Of a stretch of 39,782 bases of DNA, positions 15,565 to 24,729 are shown piece by piece. The DNA comes from Flavobacteriaceae bacterium (lineage in GTDB: Bacteria; Bacteroidota; Bacteroidia; Flavobacteriales; Flavobacteriaceae). The DNA is taken from positions 1-39,782 of the forward strand of contig CANHRI010000022.1 in the NCBI GenBank assembly GCA_947463515.1. Direction: 5' to 3'. A program made the position numbers and the translations under genes. Numbering within the stretch: position 1 is the stretch's first letter; the number at the start of each line of letters is the position of its first letter. Under the pieces are notes generated by a model. That model worked only from the letters and a program-made list of their open reading frames with translations. It was not told the DNA's origin and did no database searches.

Positions 15565-17459
15565 TAGTTGCGCAATGAATAAGTGTTGTCGGGAAGTAAA
15601 CGAATGCGTTCGGCCTCCAACAATGATTGAAGTGCAAAGATAAGCGCCTCTTCGGGTTGTGAAAGTATTTCTTGTAATTCTCTTGAACTATACGGTTGTT
15701 GTTGCAGCAATCGCAACAACGCTTCAGGAAGATCGCCCAATTCGATGGTCTTTTTTCGGGGGGCAATGCACGTAGAACAGTGTCCGCAATCGGCCGCATC
15801 TTTTTCTCCAAAGTAGGCCAATAATATTCGTTGGTTGCATTGGCTCGTGTTTTCGGCATAGGCCAACACCGATTTCAATTGGGACGCTTTCAATTCGTTT
15901 TGCGCAATTAAATATTTACTCACGCGATTTATTGTATGCACATCCTCTCGAATGGTCGTAAAGGTGAGTTGCGCATCGTTGGTTTTCGAATGCACAGTCG
16001 CTAATCCTTGTAGCTGAAGCTGATTCAAAACAGCCAATACTTTGGTTTCTGTAACCCCCGATTTTCGCGCCACCACCGATAAGTTGACAGCCGTCATTTG
16101 GTCATACACGCCCGGATGGGTACGTAAAAGTGTGACTAAAACCGCCTCCTGCTCGGGATGCAAACTACTGTAGCGTATCACCTCTTTGGAGGGAACAATA
16201 AACTGTAAGGTTAACTTCTCTGAAAACTCTTGCGAAAGACTCAAGATACCCTGCCGATCCAAAAATTGCAAGGCTTGATAGGTGCGCGCCACAGGTAAAT
16301 TGTATTTGACGCAAAAACGATGCAAATTAAATCCAAACGTTTCATCTATGCCTTCTCCGTAAGCAATTTGCAAGTCGGCACACAACTTTTGGTAGACTTG
16401 CGATAAAAACGGTTTGTCGGGTAATACGCCCAAAAACTGTTGCTCCGCCTGCAATCGATCGGAGGTATTGGCCAACAAAATGGCATAGGCTTTCGATCCA
16501 TTGCGCCCTGCACGCCCCGCTTCTTGGTAATAATTCTCCAAATTGGGCGGTAAGTGAAAATGGAAAACAGTGCGAACATTTGCTTTATCAATACCCATCC
16601 CAAAAGCATTCGTCGCGACCATAACCTGCTTTTTTTCCTCCATCCACCAACCCATTTGCCGTTCTTTTTCGGCAGGCGATAATCCCCCGTGGTAAAACGT
16701 CGCCGTTATGCCCATAGCTTCCAACTGTTGCGATGTATGCAAACACGATTTTCGGTTGGAAACATACACCAATGAAGGCCCAGAATATTTTTGCAATACG
16801 TTTTTGGTAAACTGTAATTTGTCTTCAGGCGCATAGACCATATAAGCCAAATTCTCTCGGGCAAAGGACTTTGAAAACACATTCGGTTGCTCCAAAGCCA
16901 ATTGCGCTATAATATCGGTTTGCACCCGCGCCGTTGCCGTTGCCGTTAGCGCCAAAAAAGGAACTTTGGGAAAATGAATCCGTAAGTCCGCAATCTTTAG
17001 GTACGCGGGACGAAAATCATGGCCCCATTGCGAAACACAGTGTGCCTCATCAATGGCAATCAGATGAATAGGTAAGGTTTTTAGCCGCGAAAGGACTATT
17101 TCATTTTGCAGGCGCTCAGGCGATAAATACACTAGTTTGTATCCTCCAAATTGTGCATTGTCCAGCACATCAATAAGCTCCTCAGTGGGTATGCCCCCCG
17201 TTAACGCCATCGCTTTGATGTTGCGCATTTGTAACTGCTGTACTTGGTCTTTCATCAACGCAACCAAAGGCGAAATCACCAACACAATCCCCTCACGTAC
17301 CAAAGCCGGTAGTTGGTAACACAACGATTTTCCACCGCCCGTAGGCAATAGCGCAAACGTGTCACGACCCGCCAAGACCGATTGAATAATCGCTTCCTGC
17401 GGATCGCGAAACGCATCGTAATTCCAGTATTGTTTTAGAATATCATGTAGGTTACTCAT
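15564..17459 (-). CDS. recQ: RecQ-family ATP-dependent DNA helicase, short form
   Basis: A 631-residue 3'-5' DNA helicase. Walker A is LLPTGGGKS (residues 38-45), motif II AIDEAHCVSQWGHDFRPAY includes the RecQ aromatic-rich loop, motif III is ALTATAT, and motif VI is YYQEAGRAGRNG. The zinc-binding RecQ-C region shows CNQRILLAYFGE then CGHCSTC. The protein ends soon after the winged-helix region, and I see no clear HRDC domain, unlike E. coli RecQ; short RecQ paralogues of this kind are common in Flavobacteriia. It leads the recQ-fmt operon. Confidence 0.93.
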   Translation of the reverse strand: MSNLHDILKQYWNYDAFRDPQEAIIQSVLAGRDTFALLPTGGGKSLCYQLPALVREGIVLVISPLVALMKDQVQQLQMRNIKAMALTGGIPTEELIDVLDNAQFGGYKLVYLSPERLQNEIVLSRLKTLPIHLIAIDEAHCVSQWGHDFRPAYLKIADLRIHFPKVPFLALTATATARVQTDIIAQLALEQPNVFSKSFARENLAYMVYAPEDKLQFTKNVLQKYSGPSLVYVSNRKSCLHTSQQLEAMGITATFYHGGLSPAEKERQMGWWMEEKKQVMVATNAFGMGIDKANVRTVFHFHLPPNLENYYQEAGRAGRNGSKAYAILLANTSDRLQAEQQFLGVLPDKPFLSQVYQKLCADLQIAYGEGIDETFGFNLHRFCVKYNLPVARTYQALQFLDRQGILSLSQEFSEKLTLQFIVPSKEVIRYSSLHPEQEAVLVTLLRTHPGVYDQMTAVNLSVVARKSGVTETKVLAVLNQLQLQGLATVHSKTNDAQLTFTTIREDVHTINRVSKYLIAQNELKASQLKSVLAYAENTSQCNQRILLAYFGEKDAADCGHCSTCIAPRKKTIELGDLPEALLRLLQQQPYSSRELQEILSQPEEALIFALQSLLEAERIRLLPDNTYSLRN

Positions 17460-17483
17460 GGGTCATTTTGCAAACGAGCAACA

Positions 17484-17491
17484 CAAAGATA
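17484..17491 (-). promoter_or_regulatory. -7 element of recQ-fmt
   Basis: TATCTTTG on the minus strand fits TAnnTTTG and lies 25 bases before the recQ ATG. No TTG is found at the usual distance, and the upstream part would overlap the end of the ATPase gene. Confidence 0.4.
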
Positions 17492-17499
17492 CAGGAATA

Positions 17500-18033
17500 T
17501 TACAACTGATTCAGGATAAATGCCATCCGATCGGCTACAGGGCCCACGGGAACTTCAATCGGACTATACCCAAAATGGCGGTAGGTTTCTTGTAAATGAC
17601 GGTAAATCAACTGCGCTTGTTCAAAATTCTCGTAGCGCGCTTCATCACTCACATAAATGGCTTCCCAAGGGGGTAAAATAAAGACTTTATCATACCTATG
17701 TCCCGCACAAGCTTCCTCAAAAAAAGCAGGATAACTGTCGCCTATATAGTGCATGTACGCCAGAATATCGGGAATGCCACGGTCCAAAAAAGTAAAGGAT
17801 TGGACTTCCTCCTGGGCCGAGAAGTATTGCTTTTTTCTCCCCTCAAGCAACAATTCACTAAATAACAAGGGTTGCTCCAAAAACAGTTGCTCAATCCCTT
17901 GTTCACGGGCCTCCAATGTAATTTGACGCGATATTTCAGGGTAACAACAATGTCCATCCGCTACCATATGCTCAATAATGGTTGTTTTTCCGGTGCCCGG
18001 ACCACCCGTGATGACGATAAGTTGAGGTTTCAT
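17500..18033 (-). CDS. P-loop ATPase/kinase-like protein (AAA_28/NadR-like)
   Basis: A 177-residue cytoplasmic protein when started at MKPQLIVITGGPGTGK; the frame is open further upstream, but a -7 element (TACATTTG on the minus strand, 18052-18059) lies inside that extension. Walker A is GGPGTGKTT (about 9-17). The centre has FLDRGIPDILAYMHYIG, a Walker B-like DRG of nucleoside/nicotinamide-kinase folds, and a C-terminal YRHLQETYRHFGYSPIEVP segment. These small AAA_28 proteins resemble the kinase domain of NadR, but the substrate is not known. The gene stands alone between recQ and a dispersed repeat. Confidence 0.78.
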   Translation of the reverse strand: MKPQLIVITGGPGTGKTTIIEHMVADGHCCYPEISRQITLEAREQGIEQLFLEQPLLFSELLLEGRKKQYFSAQEEVQSFTFLDRGIPDILAYMHYIGDSYPAFFEEACAGHRYDKVFILPPWEAIYVSDEARYENFEQAQLIYRHLQETYRHFGYSPIEVPVGPVADRMAFILNQL

Positions 18034-18121
18034 TTTTACTAAAATAAGCCGCAAATGTATCGAATTGTCATCGCATTTGCATACGAAAAACCTCAATTTT
18101 TCGTTGTACATAGGGTTGTTT

Positions 18122-18244
18122 TGGGCGTGTCCCGAAATGGAATTTACTGCGATTCTCTAGTATGCTTAGGTTCGGGACCGGGCTGTCGGGAGTCGCTACC
18201 CTCGTGCCTCGTGCGAGCTTCAACAATCCCTCCATCCCTCACGC
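18122..18244 (+). repeat. Dispersed GC-rich intergenic repeat, copy B
   Basis: It has the same block order and orientation as copy A (1528-1604): TTGGGCGTGTCCCG, then CGGGCTGTCGGGAGTCGCTA, CCCTCGTGCCTCGTGCGAGC, TTCAACAATCC and CATCCCTCACGC. It contains an extra 40-45 bases between the first GGGCGT block and the CGGGCT block. It is non-coding and lies in the divergent gap between the ATPase and the DUF493 gene. Confidence 0.6.
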
Positions 18245-18313
18245 GGTGGGAGCAAAGGCGAAAAAAAGTTATTTTTGGCCATAAATCAGGAGGTATAATT
18301 CCCTTGAAAAGCA

Positions 18314-18345
18314 TTGAAAAACTAACCTCAAATAGCGTATATTTG
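18314..18345 (+). promoter_or_regulatory. Promoter of the DUF493-DUF4290 genes
   Basis: TTG (18314-18316), a 21-base spacer and TATATTTG (18338-18345): a full consensus match 10 bases before the first ATG, giving a very short leader. Confidence 0.7.
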
Positions 18346-18355
18346 CCCTTATTTA

Positions 18356-18646
18356 ATGATGATGGATAAAAAAACGGAAGCTTTTTACATTCGCCTCAAA
18401 GAGGAATTGCAAACCACTTCATCTTGGCCGACTGTTTATTTGTACAAATTTATTGTCCCTACCGATACCCAAAAAATTCATGCGGTAGAAAACGCCTTCG
18501 ACAACCTCGGAGCCGTCATTAAAACCCAACAGTCTAAAAACGGTAATTTTACCAGTATTTCGGTCAATGTCGTGATGGAATCTCCCGACGCAGTAATTGC
18601 CAAATACCTAGAAGTATCCACCGTTGAAGGCATTATATCCCTTTAG
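18356..18646 (+). CDS. DUF493 (YbeD-like) protein
   Basis: A 96-residue (94 or 95 if one of the next two ATGs is used) small alpha/beta protein. The segment WPTVYLYKFIVPTD, then GNFTSISVNVVMESPDAVIAKY and the closing VEGIISL match the ferredoxin-like DUF493/YbeD family. In E. coli YbeD sits near lipoate genes and its fold resembles ACT-type regulatory domains; no confirmed role. Three consecutive ATG codons at 18356-18364 make the exact start uncertain. DUF4290 follows after one base. Confidence 0.87.
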   Translation: MMMDKKTEAFYIRLKEELQTTSSWPTVYLYKFIVPTDTQKIHAVENAFDNLGAVIKTQQSKNGNFTSISVNVVMESPDAVIAKYLEVSTVEGIISL

Positions 18647-18647
18647 T

Positions 18648-19367
18648 ATGGTACCAAAATACATCAAGGAAAATGCACACGATACCGTGCAGCACCTCGA
18701 ATACAACGCCGAACGATCGCCTTTATTCATCCCCGAATACGGCCGTCATTTGCAAAAATTAATCGATCACGTAGTCGCTATTCAAGACCGTGACGAACGA
18801 AACCGCGCTGCGCGATATGTAATTAACGTCATGGGCACCTTGAATCCGCATTTGCGCGATGTGCCCGATTTTCAACATAAATTGTGGGATCAAATTTTTA
18901 TCATGTCCGATTTTAAATTGGATGTCGATTCACCTTATCCGATTCCCACAAGAGAAGTTATTAACCTCAAACCCGATCCGCTGCCGTATCCGCAGAAAAA
19001 TCCAAAGTACCGCTTCTATGGCAACAACATCACGTCCATGATTGATGTAGCCAATTCGTGGGAAGAGGGCGAACTCAAAAGTGCTTTAATCATGGTTATC
19101 GCTAACCATATGAAAAAATCGTATTTGAGTTGGAACAAAGATACCGTCACCGATCAAGTGATTTTTGAACATTTGTATGAGCTATCAGGCGGACGCATTA
19201 ATTTGTCACAAAGTGCCGAAGAATTATCGACGACCACCGATTTGATTCGCACCAACAAAAAAATGTCTAACAAGGCACAACCCCCGATGCAAAAACACAA
19301 AGGCGGGTTCAAAAAGAATTTGAACAACGGAAAAAAATTCATCAAAAAAAATAATAACAAAAATTAA
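18648..19367 (+). CDS. DUF4290 protein
   Basis: A 239-residue protein restricted, as far as I know, to Bacteroidota. The N-terminal half is well conserved (LEYNAERSPLFIPEYGRH, AARYVINVMGTLNPHLRD, HKLWDQIFIMSDF), mostly helical, with no catalytic motif I recognise. The last 45 residues are low complexity and very basic (KKMSNKAQPPMQKHKGGFKK and a Lys/Asn tail), which could bind nucleic acid. The ATG at 18648 is preferred over an earlier in-frame one inside DUF493 because it starts the conserved part. It is followed 32 bases later by murA on the same strand, a common order in flavobacteria. Confidence 0.88.
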   Translation: MVPKYIKENAHDTVQHLEYNAERSPLFIPEYGRHLQKLIDHVVAIQDRDERNRAARYVINVMGTLNPHLRDVPDFQHKLWDQIFIMSDFKLDVDSPYPIPTREVINLKPDPLPYPQKNPKYRFYGNNITSMIDVANSWEEGELKSALIMVIANHMKKSYLSWNKDTVTDQVIFEHLYELSGGRINLSQSAEELSTTTDLIRTNKKMSNKAQPPMQKHKGGFKKNLNNGKKFIKKNNNKN

Positions 19368-19399
19368 TAGAAAACGGCCAACAGGCTTTTTACTTCACC

Positions 19400-20710
19400 A
19401 TGGGAACATTCAAAATTGAAGGCGGTATCCGCTTGAAAGGAGACGTTACGCCACAAGGCGCAAAAAACGAAGCACTACAAATTTTATGTGCCGTGCTACT
19501 CACCCCCGAAAAAGTAACCATCAATAACATCCCCGATATTATTGACGTCAATAAATTAATTACCCTCCTTGGAAATTTAGGGGTAAAAATCCAAAAAAAC
19601 GGTCCTGGTTCCATCACTTTTCAAGCCGATGAGGTCAATGTGGGCTACCTCGAAACCGAAGCCTTCAAAAAAGAAGGCGGCTCGTTGCGCGGTTCCATCA
19701 TGATTGTTGGTCCTTTGTTGGCGCGTTTTGGCAAAGGGTACATCCCCAAGCCCGGAGGCGATAAAATCGGACGCCGCCGTTTAGATACACATTTTGAAGG
19801 CTTTATCAACTTGGGAGCCAAATTCCGTTACGAGCGTGAGGACCATTTCTATGGGGTTGAAACGCAAGACCGTTTGAAAGGAACGTATATGTTGCTGGAT
19901 GAGGCTTCGGTTACTGGAACTGCCAATATCGTCATGGCAGCAGTTCTAGCTGAAGGTGTAACCACGATTTACAATGCAGCCTGTGAACCCTATTTGCAGC
20001 AATTGTGTAAAATGTTGAATTCCATGGGTGCTAAAATTACTGGCGTGGGTTCCAACCTGCTTACTATTGAGGGTGTGGAAAACTTGGGTGGTTGCGAACA
20101 CCGTATCCTTCCCGATATGATTGAAATTGGAAGTTGGATCGGTCTTGCCGCTATGACCCGCAGTGAAATCACCATCAAAAACGTGAGTTGGGATAATTTA
20201 GGCGTCATTCCCAACGTGTTCCGTAAATTAGGGATAACCCTAGAGCGACGAGGCGATGATATTTACATTCCCTCCCATGAAAATGGCTATGAAATCAAAA
20301 CCGATATCGACGGTTCTATCCTCACGATTGCCGATGCACCGTGGCCTGGATTTACCCCCGACTTATTAAGTATCGTACTGGTTGTTGCTACACAAGCCAA
20401 TGGCGATGTACTCATTCACCAAAAAATGTTTGAGAGCCGTTTGTTCTTTGTGGATAAATTAATCGATATGGGGGCCAAAATTATGTTGTGCGATCCACAC
20501 CGCGCCGTGGTTATGGGGCATAACTTCAAATCGCAATTGAAAGCAACGACAATGTCTTCTCCCGATATTCGTGCGGGGATTTCCTTATTGATTGCGGCCT
20601 TATCTGCCAAGGGAACGTCAACGATTCAAAATATTGAGCAAATTGACCGCGGATACGAACGTATTGACGAACGTTTACGCGCTTTAGGAGCCAATATAGT
20701 AAGAGTATAA
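19400..20710 (+). CDS. murA: UDP-N-acetylglucosamine 1-carboxyvinyltransferase
   Basis: A 436-residue enzyme of the first committed step of peptidoglycan synthesis, transferring enolpyruvate from PEP to UDP-GlcNAc in the cytoplasm. Conserved features: QGAKNEALQILCAVLL (Lys22-Asn23 region), RGSIMIVGPLLARFG, GGDKIGRRRLDTH, GTANIVMAAVLAEG and the C-terminal RGYERIDERLRALGA. The loop that in E. coli reads PGGCTIG, with catalytic Cys115, reads PGGDKIG here: Asp121, codon GAT at 19760-19762. Cys-to-Asp at this site leaves the enzyme active in several bacteria and prevents covalent attack by fosfomycin. It is probably transcribed with DUF493 and DUF4290 and ends at a strong terminator. Confidence 0.96.
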   Translation: MGTFKIEGGIRLKGDVTPQGAKNEALQILCAVLLTPEKVTINNIPDIIDVNKLITLLGNLGVKIQKNGPGSITFQADEVNVGYLETEAFKKEGGSLRGSIMIVGPLLARFGKGYIPKPGGDKIGRRRLDTHFEGFINLGAKFRYEREDHFYGVETQDRLKGTYMLLDEASVTGTANIVMAAVLAEGVTTIYNAACEPYLQQLCKMLNSMGAKITGVGSNLLTIEGVENLGGCEHRILPDMIEIGSWIGLAAMTRSEITIKNVSWDNLGVIPNVFRKLGITLERRGDDIYIPSHENGYEIKTDIDGSILTIADAPWPGFTPDLLSIVLVVATQANGDVLIHQKMFESRLFFVDKLIDMGAKIMLCDPHRAVVMGHNFKSQLKATTMSSPDIRAGISLLIAALSAKGTSTIQNIEQIDRGYERIDERLRALGANIVRV

Positions 20711-20730
20711 ATTCATAAATTCCAATATTT

Positions 20731-20786
20731 GAAATTCCAAATTCCAAAATGTAACTAGTAGTTTTGGAGTTTGGAATTTCTTTTTT
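20731..20786 (+). terminator. Long-stem terminator after murA
   Basis: A 19-base-pair stem with one G-T pair (20731-20749 with 20762-20780; GAAATTCCAAATTCCAAAA on the left) encloses a 12-base loop and runs into TTTTTT. It ends 18 bases before the ATG of the next gene, so any TauE transcript must start in or just after it or read through. Confidence 0.85.
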
Positions 20787-20803
20787 GGAATTTTTTTGTA
20801 TCA

Positions 20804-21565
20804 ATGGAAACCTATATAATCATAATTCTTTGTATTGCAGCTTTCTTCGCAGGATTTGTCGACGCGGTCGTGGGCGGCGGCGGGTTGATTCAAACCCCCG
20901 TAGGATTAATTTTGCTGCCCAATGAATCAGTAGCTACTGTGGTCGGGACACTCAAAGTCCCCGCATTTAGTGGTACCTTCATGGCCGCACGCCAATACAT
21001 GCAACAAGTAACCTTACGCTTGAAACTGCTTATTCCTATGGCTATCGTAGCCTTTTCGGCTTCTTGTATGGGGTCATGGTTGCTAACGCGCGTTCATAAT
21101 GCCTTTATGAAACCAGTGTTATTAATTGTGCTTATCGGGATTGCGTGGTATACTTGGGTGAAAAAAGATTTTGGGCAACACAGCGCGCCATCACTTTCCC
21201 CGTCGAAAATGCAAATCATTGGACTTTTATTGGCGTTGATAGTGGGTTTTTATGACGGATTTATCGGTCCAGGTACAGGAAGTTTTTTGGTGCTGGGTTG
21301 CATCGTTTTGCTCGGTTTCGATTTTTTACACGCTTCCGCCCATGCAAAAGTGGTCAACTTGGCAACCAATTTGGGGTCGATTCTCCTTTTTATCGCCAAA
21401 GGGAAAATTATCTGGAGTATCGCAATTCCTATGGCTTTTGCCAATGCGCTAGGCGGATGGATCGGTGCCAAAACCGCTGTAGCCCGCGGAAATCGATTTA
21501 TTCGTCGTGTGTTTATGATTATGGTAGTGGCTACCTTACTTCGTTTTGCGTGGGATGTTTTTTAG
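20804..21565 (+). CDS. TauE/SafE family sulfite/organosulfur exporter-like permease
   Basis: A 253-residue inner-membrane protein starting METYIIIILC; the reading frame extends upstream through the terminator, which is not credible as coding. About eight membrane segments are visible. The two family repeats show GFVDAVVGGGGLIQTPVGLI near the N-terminus and GFYDGFIGPGTGSFLVLGCI near the middle, both carrying the G-x-x-D/G-GGG-type pattern of TauE/SafE. Members export sulfite, sulfonates or related anions; the substrate here is unknown. The stop abuts the convergent DUF5686 gene with no spacer. Confidence 0.9.
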   Translation: METYIIIILCIAAFFAGFVDAVVGGGGLIQTPVGLILLPNESVATVVGTLKVPAFSGTFMAARQYMQQVTLRLKLLIPMAIVAFSASCMGSWLLTRVHNAFMKPVLLIVLIGIAWYTWVKKDFGQHSAPSLSPSKMQIIGLLLALIVGFYDGFIGPGTGSFLVLGCIVLLGFDFLHASAHAKVVNLATNLGSILLFIAKGKIIWSIAIPMAFANALGGWIGAKTAVARGNRFIRRVFMIMVVATLLRFAWDVF

Positions 21566-24040
21566 TTATTCTACGATATTCAAGAATTTCAATCCAAAAA
21601 TAACCGCGTCACTCACAAAGCCACTTTGGTACGAACGAACATAATCGATGCGTAGGATTTTGAACTTTTTGAATCCCAAATTATCCAAACCGATGGTGAA
21701 TTCGTGATACGGAGCGCGATTGGGGACCGATAAATTGTGGTAACCCAATACCAATTGCGTATTTAGTTTTTGGAGTAAAGGAATTTTATTCATCAAATAG
21801 CCTTGATCGTTGTGCTCCATGTGCAATTCAATAAAAGCATCGTTGGTACTAGCACTATAATAAGGTAAATTATTAAAAACATTGGTATAGCGTCCACCGC
21901 CGGCCACGTGCGTTTGATTCCCATTGAAATGCTTGAAATCGGGAAACGCTATGTTTTCGGCATTGAAAAATTTACCCGATTTAAGGTTGTAAACCAATTC
22001 GCCTTTATTTCCCAAACTTAACTCTTGGTAAATTCGTGCCGATACAAAGTCAAATTCGTATTGTTTTTCACTCGCTGCAAATCCTTTTTCATAGGTTACA
22101 AAAAGGGTAGGATAGTCGTCGTTCCCTATATTGAATTTTCCATCGGGTCGGGTCCAATATTTTTGCCCAAAATTGAAACGCCCTGTAAACGATGCTTTCA
22201 TCAATTGATGACGTGTAAACGCCGGCGTTAATTCATCAAAGGGTAATAAAGGATTGTTAGACGTGTACACGTCGTCTGATTTCACAGAAGCTTGAAAAGT
22301 GGTATTGAATAGCGGCTTTCGATCGGCGTATTCCACATTGGCATTCAATCGGAACCCATTCACAATTTCACCACTATAGCCCACCGACAGCGCATTTTTT
22401 TCATAAAGTTTCATGAAATTGTTTTTAAAAAACGAAGAGCTGATCGAGTTGATATTATCGGTAATCGGATTGGCGGGGTTGAATTGATTGACGGTTGAGC
22501 CACCGCTTGTAAATATAAAGGAGTTTCGAATGTTGTCTAACTTTTGGGTGTAAGAAGCCGAAAAACGCAAACGATCTTCCGAAAATCCATAATCCAAACG
22601 AGTGCCTATGCGGTAAAAGGTACGTTTATCTTCATTCCGTTGTGTAAAGTTGAAACCAATTTGGGTTTTCCATCCTTGAACCGTATTGAAGGCGGTATTG
22701 AAGGCCGGACCTTCGTACGAAAACGAGCGGTCTTTGAATGAATTCGAATAAGTGTATCCCATCAACACATCCATCCATTTGAATTTATTTCGTTTTCGAT
22801 CGATAGAGTCTAAATAAGGTTGCGACTTGCGTTTGGTTTGCAACATTTCTTTTTTTACATAATCTGTACTTTCCTCTGAAGTTAAGGGAACAGGTCGAAT
22901 ACTACTCCAAAAGATATCGTCTTTTTTGTTGGCATTTTCCTCAAACTTCAATACTTCAGCGGTAAACGTGCGGCGTTCCATTTGTTTGGGGAAATCAAAA
23001 TTGGAATACACATAGGTAAATCGTCCGTTGAAATTAAACCCTAACATCCCAGCGTCAAAATCTAAGGTTTGCGTGTTTTTGGTCCACACCTTGGTTTTGT
23101 TGTTATAGCTAAAACTTTGTTTAAAATGCAGGGTATTTAGTGCTGGATTTTGGGATTGACTTCCTTTAATACTGAGGTCAATCGCATATATGGCATAGTC
23201 TTGGTCTTCGATATAAATGTACCCTTCAAAAGCAGGTTCACTCATCCGTTTTGGGGTCACTTTAATCTTATTAATCAGGTGATTGTTTTCATCGGCAAAC
23301 GATCCTTCAAAGGTATAACGGTAATAATTGAAAGCATTGTCGGCAATAGGGGAGATGGCTTTGGCATTGATTTCAATATAGTTTTCATAAAAATCAAAGT
23401 TGGCTTGCGCCGCATTGTTAAAACTGAAGCCATTATCTTGACCACTTACTTTAGAGGCCACGATGACTTCTTTCAGTTTGTCGGGTTTTTGAAACGTGAG
23501 TTTCGACACGGTTTCCGAAAGGTATAAAATACCACTACGGGTGGAGTCGATGACTTCATCCAAGAAATCAATTTTTTGTCCCATAAAAGTTTTGGGAAGA
23601 TTTTTCACCCGAAAAATTCCTCTGGAATAGAAATCACAGGTATACTGTCCTGTTTTGGCGCCATTGGCTTTGCGGTTAGCGATCGCTTGTTTGATTATGG
23701 CAATGGCGGGATTCACTTTGGCATCGATGACCACTTCGTTAAGCTTAATGTCTTCGGTTTGCAATACCACGTCAAGGGTTTCACTCTTTCCAGAATACTC
23801 AACAATCCGCTTTTCAGTTTTATATCCTAAAAATTGAAACAGGATGACATAAGTCCCATTTTGCTTGGGATAAATTTCATAATGACCGTTGTCATTGGAA
23901 GTGGTACCTATATAGGTGTCTTGTACGTATATGTTGGCAAAGGCAATGGGTTGCCCTTTACTGTCGGAAACTCTTCCCTTAATTTGACCAAAAGTAAATG
24001 TACTCCAAAGTACAGCGAGTGTAAAAAAGATTTTTTTCAT
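21566..24040 (-). CDS. DUF5686 outer-membrane protein with carboxypeptidase-like regulatory domain
   Basis: An 824-residue protein: signal peptide 1-18 (cut after TFGQ), then a CarboxypepD_reg-like domain (about 19-95: IKGRVSDSKGQPIAFANIYV, FLGYKTEKRIVEY), then the DUF5686 region containing IAIIKQAIANRKAN and YTCDFYSRG, and a long beta-rich C-terminus with alternating aromatic residues that looks like an outer-membrane barrel, ending GLKFLNIVE. Unlike SusC/TonB receptors it has no plug domain that I can see. These proteins are common in Bacteroidota and of unknown function. aroQ lies 4 bases upstream on the same strand, so the two are probably one operon. Confidence 0.87.
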   Translation of the reverse strand: MKKIFFTLAVLWSTFTFGQIKGRVSDSKGQPIAFANIYVQDTYIGTTSNDNGHYEIYPKQNGTYVILFQFLGYKTEKRIVEYSGKSETLDVVLQTEDIKLNEVVIDAKVNPAIAIIKQAIANRKANGAKTGQYTCDFYSRGIFRVKNLPKTFMGQKIDFLDEVIDSTRSGILYLSETVSKLTFQKPDKLKEVIVASKVSGQDNGFSFNNAAQANFDFYENYIEINAKAISPIADNAFNYYRYTFEGSFADENNHLINKIKVTPKRMSEPAFEGYIYIEDQDYAIYAIDLSIKGSQSQNPALNTLHFKQSFSYNNKTKVWTKNTQTLDFDAGMLGFNFNGRFTYVYSNFDFPKQMERRTFTAEVLKFEENANKKDDIFWSSIRPVPLTSEESTDYVKKEMLQTKRKSQPYLDSIDRKRNKFKWMDVLMGYTYSNSFKDRSFSYEGPAFNTAFNTVQGWKTQIGFNFTQRNEDKRTFYRIGTRLDYGFSEDRLRFSASYTQKLDNIRNSFIFTSGGSTVNQFNPANPITDNINSISSSFFKNNFMKLYEKNALSVGYSGEIVNGFRLNANVEYADRKPLFNTTFQASVKSDDVYTSNNPLLPFDELTPAFTRHQLMKASFTGRFNFGQKYWTRPDGKFNIGNDDYPTLFVTYEKGFAASEKQYEFDFVSARIYQELSLGNKGELVYNLKSGKFFNAENIAFPDFKHFNGNQTHVAGGGRYTNVFNNLPYYSASTNDAFIELHMEHNDQGYLMNKIPLLQKLNTQLVLGYHNLSVPNRAPYHEFTIGLDNLGFKKFKILRIDYVRSYQSGFVSDAVIFGLKFLNIVE

Positions 24041-24044
24041 AGGG

Positions 24045-24473
24045 TTATTGCAATAAACTTTGTACGGCTAAGGTGTAACTTTTTAACCCAAAGCCTACGA
24101 TAACTCCTGCGGCATGTGGCGCAATATAGGATTGATGCCGGAAGCTTTCGCGAGCATAGGTGTTGGATATATGTACTTCAATTACCGGAGTTGTTACACC
24201 TTTTACAGCATCTCCTAGACCGATGGACGTGTGCGTATAGGCACCCGCGTTAAGAATAATGGCGTCAAACGTAAAGCCGAATTCATGGATGCAATTAATG
24301 AGTTCTCCTTCTATATTGCTTTGGAAATAGTGAAATGCAACCGATGGGAATTGTACTTTAAGGGAAGCTAAAAAAGACTCAAAATCTTGATTTCCATATA
24401 CTTCAGGCTCTCTCTTGCCCAATAAGTTCAGGTTGGGACCGTTGATAATCATCACTTGTATTGCTTTGTTCAT
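24045..24473 (-). CDS. aroQ: 3-dehydroquinate dehydratase, type II
   Basis: A 142-residue enzyme of the shikimate pathway. The N-terminal INGPNLNLLGKREPEVYG holds the catalytic Arg and the Tyr of the flexible lid. NAGAYTHTSIGLGDA and VIEVHISNTYARESFRHQS hold the substrate-binding Asn and the general-acid His region. GVIVGFGLKSYTLAV closes the fold. Length fits the dodecameric type II family (about 140-150). I chose ATG 24473 (MNKAIQVMIINGPN); ATG 24452 would also work, and the longer opening to 24509 adds residues that the family lacks. Confidence 0.94.
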   Translation of the reverse strand: MNKAIQVMIINGPNLNLLGKREPEVYGNQDFESFLASLKVQFPSVAFHYFQSNIEGELINCIHEFGFTFDAIILNAGAYTHTSIGLGDAVKGVTTPVIEVHISNTYARESFRHQSYIAPHAAGVIVGFGLKSYTLAVQSLLQ

Positions 24474-24694
24474 AAATTTAAAAGGGTGATTATACATCAA
24501 TTTTACCAACTAAATGTACGGTAAATCTGCATTTTGAGAGGTGTTTTTCAATTTTTTTCAATTTTTTTATTTCGTTAAAAAGATGTAAAACCTGTTTAAT
24601 AATGTGTATATGAATATTTTAAGCGGTTAATAATGTTAACAACTATGTTGATAACTACATTTTTGAGTTAAAAACTTTCCCCTAAGAATCGTTT

Positions 24695-24702
24695 TAACTT
24701 TG
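24695..24702 (+). promoter_or_regulatory. -7 element of the barrel-protein gene
   Basis: TAACTTTG matches TAnnTTTG, 28 bases before the ATG. No TTG lies at 17-23 bases upstream. The 24510-24694 stretch is AT-rich with no gene; it contains a TTAACAA/TTGATAA-rich patch at about 24636-24656. Confidence 0.45.
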
Positions 24703-24729
24703 TCTCAATAATTTTAAACAAAATAGAAC

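Noticed and set aside
23150..23527. 125-codon plus-strand open frame inside the DUF5686 gene
   Set aside because: Antisense to a well-supported gene; composition and lack of family features mark it as a shadow.
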